A stretch of DNA of 64,000 nt from positions 55,974,725 through 56,038,724 of the forward strand of contig CM041293.1 of the NCBI GenBank assembly GCA_023052935.1. Reading direction: 5' to 3'. The notes beneath the pieces were generated by a model. It searched no databases and had not been told where the DNA came from. It was given only the letters and a program-made list of their open reading frames with translations. The position numbers and the translations under genes were made by a program. Shown piece by piece: positions 1-12,627 of this stretch (positions within the stretch are counted from its first letter, which is position 1; each line of letters starts with the position of its first letter). The stretch comes from Piezodorus guildinii. Its lineage: Eukaryota; Arthropoda; Insecta; Hemiptera; Pentatomidae.

Positions 1-92
1 TGTAATATATTACTTATAATAGTTTTAAAAATAAATAATGAAAAGGGTTTTGGGAGGAATATATTTTTTAAAATTGTTTTCTTTTTTCTCAG

Positions 93-154
93 CTCAACGC
101 AAAAAGTCAACTAGGAAGAGTATTGCAATTCAAGTTCAGACCCTTGTTCCTGAA
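93..154 (+). CDS. Gene A exon, lysine-rich with VQT motif
   Basis: The exon lies between a polypyrimidine tract plus CAG acceptor (91-92 AG) and a GTGAGT donor at 155. Only one frame fits the next exon: two bases complete a codon, then QRKKSTRKS... and a motif VQTLVPE at the end. It therefore starts in phase 1 and ends in phase 0. Gene B has an exon (32613-32659) with the same phases that ends near VQTAIP. Confidence 0.6.
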
Positions 155-990
155 GTGAGTTGTATTTTATTTCTCTAACTTACACAGTATGTTACTTTTG
201 TTTGTTTTATATGTTTGCATTTTAATTATTCCTTGTTACCTCTTAATTTCTTGAAGTGCAGTTGAATCGCTTTACATGACTTCATTGTTTTTATTATTAT
301 TATTGGTTTCCACTATCTCCATTTTTCATGCCTTAGATTATTAATTTGACTTTCCATTCTGAACCTATAAAAATATCATTTGTTCTTGAAATTCATTTTT
401 TAACACTTTATTGGTTGGATTTTCTAGATTTTAAAAAATTAACCATTTCGTGTTAATAGTATTGATAAAAAATGGGTAAATATTCATGATAAAAAAACTT
501 GGTTACCAACTGAAGGAAAAAATATCAAAAATATTTTGTTAGCTGATTTTTTTTTTTTTTTCAACTATAAAAATAGTAATATAGATGATGTAATCTAAAA
601 TAATGTTTCTATTGAAACTCAATGTAATTATTTGAACTTTATTGAACTGTTACTTCATTTATAAGTTCTAATATTGTTTTAACAACGGAGGTAAGTGAAA
701 GTAATGTGTTGGGCACACCAGGTTTTATTACTGGGCATTAGCAATTCAATAAAAAAACATTAAAATTAGCAAGGAATACATATTTTCAAGGATTTCTTTT
801 GTTTTCACAATTTACTGAACATTAACACGGACACTTGATAACTTTTAATATTTTTTTCAGGATAACGTAGGAGAAAAAAAAGAGAAACCAGTAGAGCCTA
901 ACCAACCCTCCAAATCGCCTCCTAAAACAAGAGATGCTGGAGTGGAAACCGATCTCTTCCAGAGCCAAGACCTAGATGTAAGCAGATGTG

Positions 991-1060
<70 letters not shown>

Positions 1061-4000
1061 TTATATTTATATATCTTTAAGTATAATAAAATAGTTCTTT
1101 GATTCTTTTTGTCTTAAATAATTTCTAGAAACACTGTAATGTTCAAGTCCTGGTTTAGTAATAATTTTTGAAATTCAGTAAACCCTCGTTTTAACGAACT
1201 CCAAGGGACCAAAAAATTCTCTGTTTGTTATAAAAGAATTTGTTATATCCGAAAAATATATTGTAGATATATTATATGTCTTGGTATAAATTCAGTTGGT
1301 TAAAGCAAGTAATAAAAGCAATAAAAACTAGCTGAAACACTAGAAACCAGAAGCTGTCAAAGACTGTGAATCACAGAATTGAGCTAAATAGAAAGAAGGA
1401 AGAGTTAAGGATTTGGACAGAAGGCGCTCTTTACTGGGAATCAAGACGTTTCGTTATTTTTTTCTTCTTTATTTTTCGTAATAACCGAACAAATTCCATT
1501 CTGAGGTCCACAAAAGTAGTTCGTTAATTCGTTATAAGAGAATATTTTGTTATAAACGAGGAGAAAGAATAGTTTTCTATTCATTTTTCAAGGGACTGCA
1601 ACAATAGTTCGTTATAACCGTGTTCGTTAAAAAGAGGGTTTACTGTAATGGTGTATCCATTATTTTATTGATTACTTCTGAATGAAAGGAATGTACATTT
1701 GAGATAAAACTTGAACAGACAAAAACAATTGCCTATAGTAATGTTATCATGCTTAAAAATTTTGATCTTGAATAATGCTGAAACTAATTTCTCACTTTCA
1801 TAAATACAATACATTGTCTTGCATATTCTTGAAGAAATCATCCATTTGGGTGGTTTATTTAAACAATTTGAAGTAACTTATTTAAAAAAATAAATTTATT
1901 TAAACAATTTCAGGCAATGGTAGAGTGTAATTTTCTTCCTATAGAAACTTATCATAATAATCAAACTTTTTAGAACATTTATTTTTTGTAATAGCATTAT
2001 AATTACTATTGAGTAAAAAGATTTGTTTAAAAAAAATTTACTATCCTCTCTCCTAAGACATGAGTGGCTCTGATCTCTTCTTAATGGGTCTATTGATTAC
2101 TTTTACTTTTACTTACTATATATAGTAAGGGAAAGTATTGCGATCGTGAAAATTTTCGACTTCCAGTTTTCGACGGAAATACTCGTTTTAGGATCTCCTG
2201 AGTCCAAATAACTAAGTCCCGAAAAAAGGTATGTGTTCTGTGTGTTAAGTCTGGCGACAAAACAGTAAGTGGTACAAAACTGAAATTTCATATTTAAGAC
2301 TACTATATACCTGAGATGTTACAGCAAGTTTTTCACTAAAATCGGCTGACCGGAAGTCCTACTTTATCCCGTGCATTAAGCACCTTGGAATATACCCAGA
2401 GACTTAAGCCTTCAAAGGAGACTTATTTAATTGACCGCTATCCGAATTAATTATATCCTTTATTTTTTCTTTATGCGTGTTATTATTCGGTTGCTAAATT
2501 GCTTAGCTCGCGGCTTCTGTCTAAAAACTTAAAGGTTAGAATTTATAAAACTATTATTCTTCCAACGGTTCTTTACGGATGCGAAACGTGGCCGCTTACT
2601 TTGAAGGATGAACAACGGCACGTAAAGTTGTTGGGCTTAGTGAGGAAGGGATTCCGAGAAAGTTGGTATTCGCTGAACCGACTGGTAGGCGTCCGAAAGG
2701 TAGGCCGAAGCGTCGATGGGAGGATTGCATTAAGGCTGATCTTGGGGGCTTGGGCTTGACCGGTGAACATTGGACGAGTCTGTGCAGGCGAAGTTTGGTG
2801 GTATCGGCATCGAACCTTCGGGTTCGGTAAGCCTATTATTATTATTATTATTTTTTCTTTAATAGCATAAAACATAATTATATATATATATATATATAAT
2901 ATATTATATATTATATATATGTATATATTACTTTCACTTACCTATATATCAACTACATAGTAAGGGAAAGTATCGTGAAAATTTTAGAATTTCAGTCCAA
3001 ATGACCAATACGCGCAAAAGGTCTGTGTGTGTGGGTGTGAGTGATAAGTCTAGCACGAGAACCAAAAATCGCACGAAACTGAAATTTTATATTTAATATA
3101 ACAAACTATATGCCCGAGAAGGTCCAGCAGCTTATTCATCAAAATCAGCTAACTAGAAGAGCCACTTTATACCATGCATTTAGCACATTCTACAATTTTC
3201 TCAAAAACACCTCGATTTTGATTAATTTCGCTATATTGATGTAAAATTTAATGGGCTTTAATATCATGTAGGTTTCATTCTGATTGAAATAGTCTGGTGG
3301 GGCTTAAATGCAGATATTTTAAATTTTCTTCCTCTAAAGTACCTTTAATTTTGTAGATTCTATAAAAATAACTATATTATCTTGTTACCTGTTTTTTTGG
3401 TTCTCGAAAAGGAAAATTCATGTTGACGGTGCTGCAGCCTGGCACTTAATGAAGCACAACGCGCCAATTTTGTTTTTGAACATAAGAACAGTAATATAGA
3501 CGTATAATATACCGTTTGAAAGAGAAAGACTGTAGAAAATATATTATCTTACACACAAGCTTGTAAAATTGAATAAAGAGTGATAAAAAGTCGATAAAAC
3601 TAACTGATTACTTTAGATAATAATATAATAGAGTTTTTAATAAAACACATGTTTCTATATTAATTCAGTTTAATTAATTCTTTAATGGTTTCACTCATTT
3701 TTATCTCTAACTGTATTTGGAAATACTTTAATCGATTTTGAAAACAGAAAAAGTGAAAGTGTGTTGCCCGCACCAGATTTTTAAGTAATGGATAGTTCTT
3801 CCTGTAATGAATGCAACCCTGTCTTAGCTCCTAGTATTACTCAGGGACCTGTTTTGATTTCTTAGTTTTGAATTTAGTTATTAATAGTTACATATTCTTG
3901 ATCTTCAATATGTTAACTATTTTAACGTTTAATAATCAAGTTTCTGACCACAAACATTTCAATAATTTAATTTGTAGAACCATTTTGGTTAGTGTCATCT

Positions 4001-7000
4001 AATTTATTTTGAAGATAATCTTTTATTTTTTTTCTTTTTTAGCACCAGTCAAAGAGAAAGTCGTTTCTGATGTAAAGGGGATTTTAAAATCAGCATTAAA
4101 GAAATTTGATATTCAACCTTCAACATCTGTAACTATTGGATCAGACAGTATGGTCACATCACCAATAAACAGTATACCTCCAGCTTTACCTGATGCATCT
4201 TCCAAAGTTTCATTAGGAGCAGTTTCATCTTCAGCAAATTTACTCACACCATTTTCTTCTGGAAACCAGTCAGTGATTCCAGCTCCTGTAATCTCGGGAA
4301 CAACAACGAGCAGTTCGTTTAGCTTAAATACTTCTAAAAGTACATTAGAATCTGCATCTACTACATCTAATGTCTTTATGACATCTGCATCTGACCCTAA
4401 AATAACTTTTGGCATGCCATCTAATTTAACAGAAAAAACTTCAGAAGCAGGGACAACCAATGAAAACAAACAAGATTTATTGTCCAAAGCTAATGCAGAT
4501 AAAGTAGGATTCAAATTAGAAAACAAAGAGGTTCCTAAGACAGAATCGTCTTTCAAATTTGGTGTTGGATCATCTGCTTCTAATAATGAGCCTTCAGTTC
4601 CTCAGCCTCAGGTGACTAGCTCTAGCCCATTCAATTTTAAGGTGCCGGATTCTTCAGCTTCCCCTTCCACCAAAGCAGCTTTACCTGTTTCAAATTCATC
4701 TGTTTTTAGTTTTGGGTCTCCTAAATCATCAAAATCATCTGAAAAACCTAAAGTCACTATGGGACAGAATTCTGTTTTTGGAAGTACAGTAAATACTTCT
4801 GTAACATCATCAAGCACTTCAATAACCTCAGTAACACAACCTCAAAATTTATCTTTATCAACTGTATCTACTAGCAATTCATCTGCACAAAATGCTGAAT
4901 TATCAAAATCTTCTGTTTTTACTTTTGAAAGTAAACAATCCGAACCAGTAAACTTGTCCAAAGAAGGGAAAAAAGAAACAGCTACACCTAATATTTTCAA
5001 TTTTGCTAAACCAGAAAATACTAATACTCCAGCAAACAGTAAATCTGAAGCTAAACCATTTCAGTTCGGAAGTGGAGGGTTCACTTTTGGTCAAGCTAGT
5101 AATAACAAAGTATCAAGTAGTGAATCTTCCACTACTGTGTCTCAATCTGTTTCTACTGCACCATTAGCCACAACAAGTAGTACCTCAATGCAACCAATAT
5201 TCAGTTTTTCCTCTGGTGCTGCAAAAAAAGATGCAAATGCTGGCGGGTTTACTTTTAATGCAGCTGTCACATCTAGCAATGATCAGAAGAGTTTGTTTAA
5301 TTTCAATACTTCCTCTAGTTTTGGTTCAACCTCAACATCTACTAAGTCTACTTTTCCAGCTTCTCTATTTGGAAATAATCCAGAAAATACAAGCACTTCA
5401 ACAGGCACTGCTGCCAAAGTTAGTAATACCCAAACAAATAATGCAAGTGCTATAACTACAACTTTCGGAAATGCAACAAGTAAGACAGCTCCTGGCTTTG
5501 GTCTAAATTCTAATACTTCCACTACCCCAGCACTTGGAAGCTCAACAGCTTCTACTGCTCCAACTTTTGGAGGTCAAGCAACTTCTACTGCACCAACATT
5601 TGGAAACACAGCAACTTCCACAGCTCCAACATTTGGAGGTGCAACAACTTCCACTGCACCAACATTTGGAGGTGCAACAGCTTCCACTGCACCAACATTT
5701 GGAGGTGCAACAACTTCTACTGCACCAACTTTTGGAAACACTGCAACTTCCACGCTCCAACTTTTGGGGGCCCAGCAGCTTCCACTGCTCCAGCCTTTAG
5801 AGCCACAGAAGCTCCAAAACCTGTGTTTGGCAGTGTGTCCAATCAACCCTCATTTGGAAATCCTGTAACAAATACTCCAGTTTTTGGCAGCAACATCACT
5901 ACAAACGAGGCGAACAAACCATCACTTTTTGGAAGTAGTAGCACTATTACTAGCCCTCCAGCTTTTGGGGCATCAAGTACTAGTAGTACCGTCCCAACAT
6001 TTGGCAGTGTTGCTGCTGGTAATAATAACAATCCACCTGCATTTGGAAGTTCAAGTGGAACCGCACAACCAACATTTGGTGGTTCTGCTGCAGGAGTGTC
6101 TAGTAATCCTACTTTTGGAGGTACTACCACCAATGCTACTGTTCCTACATTTGGAAGTGGGGCAGGTTCTGCATTTGGTAGTACTACAGTTGGCGGTACT
6201 TTTAGCAGTGGCACTACTGCCAGTGGTAACAACCCGTCGCCTTTTGGTGTATCTTCAGCTACCCCTAGCGCTCCAGGTTTTAGTGGAACAAATAATGCTC
6301 CATCCTTTACAGGTACTCCAGCTTTTGGTAGTACTCCTTCAGTACCAGCATTCGGTTCTTCTTCTACTTCAACATTTGGAAATAATGCCACTGCAACCCC
6401 AGCTTTCGGAAATCAGACCCAACCTCTTTTCGGTAGCCAGTCTGGAACATCATTTGGCAACTCTTCAACTTTTGGGCAAACATCAAGTAGTACGCCCTCT
6501 TTTGGTACCCAGAATACCTTCAACACACAAAATACCGGTACTCCAGCCTTTGGATCCACTCCAGCTTTTGGCAGCAGTTCAACCAGTACTTTTGGGAGCA
6601 CATCAGTGCCAGGAACTACCCCTGCTTTTGGTTCAACTTCAACACCAGCATTTGGATCTTCAACAACTTTTGGAAATCAGGATGCTAGCAAACCATTCAC
6701 CTTTAATGCACCGGCCTCACAGCCAGCCCAGGCAGGAACTTTTAACTTCACTGCTCCACAACCACAGCAAAGTTCGGGAGGTTTATTTCAGTTTGGAACT
6801 GGTTCTACTGGTGCTGCACCAAATCAGCCTTTCCAATTTAATGCATCTCAATCAAGTACTCCAGGTAAGATATATTTTCTCATTTCTTAACTGATGCTTA
6901 TTTAGCTCATATGAATTACTTTAATTTTACTTTGAATGTTTTAATAGTCATTAATAAATCCCAATGTATAGAATGTTTGAAAAAAAAAACTTTAGTGAGT

Positions 7001-8129
7001 TAAATACTTAAAATCAGTTAAATGATGTCTATGCCAATGAAGTTGGTATGAGAACAAAATTGTAGTGTCTTTACAATTAGCCGAGGCAATGATGGGTTGG
7101 AAGAAATTAGAGACAAGCTGATTTTTTTCCAGTTTTTTAGGACCTTATTTCTCTTAGAGGAGCGTTTTCTCGAAATACCCAGCGGTGTGGTGGCCTCATT
7201 TTAAGTGGTATTTTGTTGTGTCAATAAATGGGTATATATGTAAATAGGCAGTTTTATATATATAATTTTAAAGAATAAAAATTGAGCTACAATTTTTGTT
7301 GAAAGGTTTTAAAGGTTCATCAAAAAATATTTTAATGAAAAAAGAAATTATTTTTCAAAGAAAATTTTTTTTGTTTTTTGTGAATAATAGCATAGATATT
7401 GATCCTTAAAAAAAATGTATATGGACCTTATATGATTATGCAACCTAAAGAACCTATTGAAATAAAGTTTTATTAATTGAGACCAGATTTACGTGCAGTA
7501 AAAAGCCTAAAAACATGGAAACGTCCAATATCATGCAGTGAAAAATCTCGAAATGGTCAAAATAGTGCAGCAAAACTCCAAAGTATAAAATTGAGGGTAT
7601 ATATACCTTTAATGTCCTGAAATAAACTAACCTAAATCTATGTGGAAGAGGAAGTTAACATTTTAAAGTTGTTTTCTTTATTAATTACTTAGCTATAGTA
7701 TTATTTCATTTTACTATTTTTCTTTATATTTTACTTCTATTTATACCATTCCTTTTCTAATATTAGATTAAAGATTAAAGATGCACAGGCGTTGATGACC
7801 TTGAGGTTTTACGCCTTAAAGCCCAAACAAACAAACTTACCTATAATTAACAATAAAAAAACAAAAATCATATGAATAAAAGATCTATTTACAATTTTTT
7901 TATAACTAGATAGAATTATCTAATTCATTGACTTGATTAATTAAATAATTGATCATCAATCAATTATTTATCTGATTCATACCTTCAATAGTTAACTAGA
8001 TTGTGAATTTGCAAAACATGTAACAAGTCAGTAATAAGTCATTTTATAACTCACTGAAAACAGTATTATTGATCAGAAATGCTTGTAAATTTTAAATAGA
8101 GCTATATTATGTATATCTGGATAATTAGT

Positions 8130-8183
<54 letters not shown>

Positions 8184-11100
8184 TATAATTCTAAAGAATA
8201 TTCAATAGTAATTGACCCCTGTTTTCCTATAGGACTTTTTTTTTTTTTTTTCTGCTTCAATATATGCTTGTATCCACCTAACAATAAAATAAATGATAAT
8301 AATTTTTATAAATTACACCCTAAATTATTACTAGGAGGAATTCGTTGTATCTGTTTTGCAATAAGCTTCTGGGATTTTCTGTCACACCCCTTGGATTTTG
8401 ATTGATAACAAGCAATACAAAACAGTTTTTCCCATCAGATCTAGGCTCTGGGTAATTTGATATCTAGTTTTTATTTTGCGACAGGAAACTTGAGGAAACT
8501 AAAAATTCTGAAAAAAATCTGATATTTGAAATCACACATAAAACTTAATAATCAGAAAGAATTCTGAAGGAAATTAGAAAGAATTCTAACATTGTTATTG
8601 TTATCATACAGAGGATTCAGTATGATAACAATAACAATGAACTTCTTCGAATTAGGCCCAGTAGTGGCTAATTCGAAAGTGAAGTTAAATTAATAAAAAC
8701 ATAGGAACGCATTGCAAGACGGATGTGTTTACTTACTGAAGCCAGTAGTCCTAATATTTCTGTTCGTTATATCTCTTCTTAACTAATAATGAATTGTAGA
8801 TTTAAATAGAGAAAGATGATAAAATAAAATTTTAAATATTTATTAGTATATCTATGCATTTTTATTAGCTAAAATTTGGTTCTATTAATTTTGATATTAA
8901 AATTTAATAATTCAAATTCAACTCAAAAGTGCAAAATATGCAATTTAATGCAGTAAAAATCAAAAATGTACAATTTAGCCCAAAAATGGCAAAACGTGCA
9001 ATATAAAATACAATATATTATTCCTTAATACATGAATGGGATAGCTCTCTGGTTTTGAAGCTGATACACGCAAGCAAATAAAAAGTGTAAAAACAAGGAA
9101 ATCCGGTCTCTTGTTATTAAGTTACAGAGATATGAAACACAACCTGAACACTTGGAAATTGAATTTGAAATAGAGGTATGGTTGGATGGGGGAGGGTAAC
9201 ACAAGGAGAAGGGATGGGGACTTTTGAGAGAATGTTCCTTTAAATGAGTTCTAACAACTGGCAAAAATTCAGCTTGTCTCTAATTTATTTGGACACTAGG
9301 CCTTCATTACCTGGGCTATTGAATTCTCTGAAATGAAAAAGCTCTACTTCTGTTCTAGTTTAGTTACATGGGCATTGTACATTTACCATGTATTAGTACT
9401 ATGATTATTTAAACATTTCTTGAAACAATAGTTTAATTTTTCTTATTCTTGTTAATCTCAGATAGCCTCTACTTACTGAGTTCATTCATCTCACAAAAAC
9501 TGGTGTATTTATGTTTTAAGAACTGCAAAATTTACTTTATTTTTAAACCCAGCGAGTACTGTTTATGATTTATGAAGCATAGCTTCTCCTTATTAAAGAG
9601 CTGCATTGCATTCTAATTTATCAGGTCATGAAAGATGGGTGTCTTAAGCAATGAAGGAAAAATAATCAAATAGATATAAATGATACAAAGGTGCAGTTGT
9701 AGGTGTTCAATCTTGAAGTGTAATTGTTTAGGATGTTTTACTTATTGTTGATTAATGAAATTTCAGGTTTTACTGCTGGTTTTTCTCCTGGTGGTGAGTA
9801 TTTTATCGTTTTTTGTGATGGTTTTCGCAAAAATTATGCCTCTGCTTTTTATTTATTAATTTTTTTTTTTGCATGTTTTTGGTGCAGTCTAATTCGAATC
9901 CATTGCCAAAATGTTTATGAAAAAATTATGACACTGCTTTATTAATTCATCACAATTCATCTTAATGATCCTTGGCTATTTGCTTTGCGGTTAATACCAT
10001 TTTTGCATGATTTACTTAAAATTTAACTATATATTATATTGTATGTATATATTATATACATACTGTAAAATAATGTAATTAACAAACTCAATATTGGTCA
10101 AATCAAAATTTTAAAAAAACTGCTAAAATATTAATCGATGGTTTATTATCTCTTAATATTCCTCTTTATTACCTAATTATAGAGTGATACTATTCACACC
10201 AATCATTCTAAACTAGGACTAGATATGTCGAGGAGGAGGATATATACTAGGTGTAGAAGTATGAAACCGGAATTTTTTTAAAAAATTGCACATCTGTTAT
10301 TTGAAAATTATAAAAAATATTTTCTGGAAGGAATTAGTCCGGGTGGCGGTCATTAAATGAAACAACTAAATAGTTTCAACTATTTTATTGTTTGCCAACG
10401 TTTCGACCCCCTTTGTGGGTCATCATCAGGGCCCATGGTGGGAGAATGGAAACTCAGTTAAAATCACCACTTTTAAATTTTTTGAAACACTCAAAGCATT
10501 GGTTTTTGCCAAGAGCATGTTCACAGTATGCTTTGATAAGCATTCTATGCGGTTCTGCCGCAGTTTTCTTCAAATGATAGCAGAAAACCAGTGCTGTCTG
10601 CGGATCATAGTTCGTTGGCACAAAATTCGACATGTTTGAGGTTATAGATAAATATACCGGTGTATGAAACTAAGGTTATTGTGTGTTGGCAAACTTCATC
10701 AGCTGTTAGAGGGAGAAGATGGTGCTACAGAAGCAAGCGGTCTTACAGTCTTTAAACTAATAGCGAGCACCTTCTATAGGGAAATTCTAGGTTTCATACT
10801 TTTACACCTAGTAGTTTTCATGTAACTAAAGACAGGTGAAACCAGTTAAGAACCGTGAAACCGAAGCTGTTGAGAACAAAAATGACTACACATGTAAAAA
10901 CACCCTATCTTAGCTAATACTTAGCTGAATTGAATGATTCTTTTTCTTCAGACCTAAATAATTTATCAAAACTAATAAAGTTAGTGGCTAATCTCAAAAG
11001 AATTGGCCTACTACGTGGGTGAATAAAATATAAACGAGACTTATTTTTTTTATTTTTACTTTGAACACAAAGAAAAGTACACCTCATTTTTCTACATGTT

Positions 11101-12553
11101 TCCTTATTTGGAAATACATTTTTTCCAGTGCATAGGTAATTTTCCAATCCCGTGCTCATAGAATGAAGTAGGTTGTGTCTTCAGGCAATCGTGCACGTAG
11201 GCTTCAACCTCATCGTCACTGACGAATCTCTGACCTCCCAAAGCTTCCTTGAGTGGACCAAAAAGGTGAAAGTCACATGGTGATAAGTCTGGACTGTAGG
11301 GAGAGTGTTCCAGCGTCTCCCAGCCCATTTGCTCCAATTTTTCTCTCTTCAGGACCGCAGTATGCGGGCGAGCATTGTCCTGAAGAAGAATCACTTCATC
11401 GGTAGATCCCTTCTTTTGCGTCGATATGCAAGTCTGACTTCATTCAAAATGTCATAGTAGTATGCGGCATTGATAGTCCTGCGTTCATGCAAAAAATCAA
11501 GATGCAGCAAGCCACGCAGGTCAAAAAACATGGAAGCCAAAACCTTCCCAGCTGACAGCCGTGACTTGGCTTTCACTGGTCCAGATCCCCCTTTCAGTCT
11601 CCACTCCATACTCGCTTGTTTTGGTTCAGGGGTGTAATGGTGCAAAAAATGAGGCTCCCTCAGCCTGAAATCTTGCAAGAAGACCTGCAAATGGTTCAGC
11701 TTCTGCTCCTCTGTGAGTATGGAAAAAGTGCTTCCATAGCTTATCCCAACCTCACTTGCAATGGCACTGGTGGTTAGACGTCTGTCACCTTCAATAAGCT
11801 GTCTAACACGGCTGATGTTGTCTGCTGTGATGCTGGAGCGGGGTATGCGGTCATGGCTTTCATTCTGAACCCGATCACGACCCTCCACAAACTGTTTATG
11901 CCATGCAAACACTGGCACGAGAAAGTATCTTTTCCCCGAACTGTACCGTCAATCTTCTCAACTAGATTTCAGCCGGTTTTACACCTTCAGCAGCAAGAAA
12001 TATGATGATAATACGTTGTGCAATCGAGGGGGATACATCCTGCTCAGACATCGTCACGACGGTAACTGGTGAGTTCGAGGGCATGCGCCCGCCTGCTTCC
12101 CCCACTCCTGGCATCCCTACCCGTTAACGTTCCCGCACCTTCACTGGGCTTTCAGGACAAAAAGTCTTGTTTATATTTGATTCACCCACGTAGTTTCGCA
12201 GAAAAGGCGTACATGTGTTTGGTTTTTTTACTTGGATTTTATTTGTCTTCAAAGATAAAACCCCAAATTTTGAGGAGGTGGGAACTAATTTTTGTTTCTT
12301 GTTTGATTACATTGGTTAATTATTGAAATTGAAGAAAATGATAACAATTAGTAGTTTTTTTGTTTTTCTCTGTTTTGCACATATAGGTCCCATTGGTCAG
12401 ATTAGTGTTTTGTATAACATCAGCTCAGGTTTTTAATGAGGAGCATACTTTCTTCCCTGATTATTTCTAGTATTCTATTGTATTGGACACAAATATCAAC
12501 TGGATTGCCAGTTGAGAGAAATACTGTTGATTTGACCTTTTAGAAAAATGAAT

Positions 12554-12627
<74 letters not shown>

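Noticed and set aside
1920..1932. 13-nt phase 0-to-1 microexon that would repair the gene A phase gap
   Set aside because: Weak donor, no composition support; too easily found by chance.
5542..6391. Long open frames on the minus strand and in the third frame across the FG exon
   Set aside because: They mirror the repeated FG codons (Val/Pro/Gly or Leu/Gln-rich shadows) and have no start context or splice logic.
8109..8405. 98-codon ORF with an Ile-Tyr run
   Set aside because: The run is the (TA)n microsatellite; no other coding signal.
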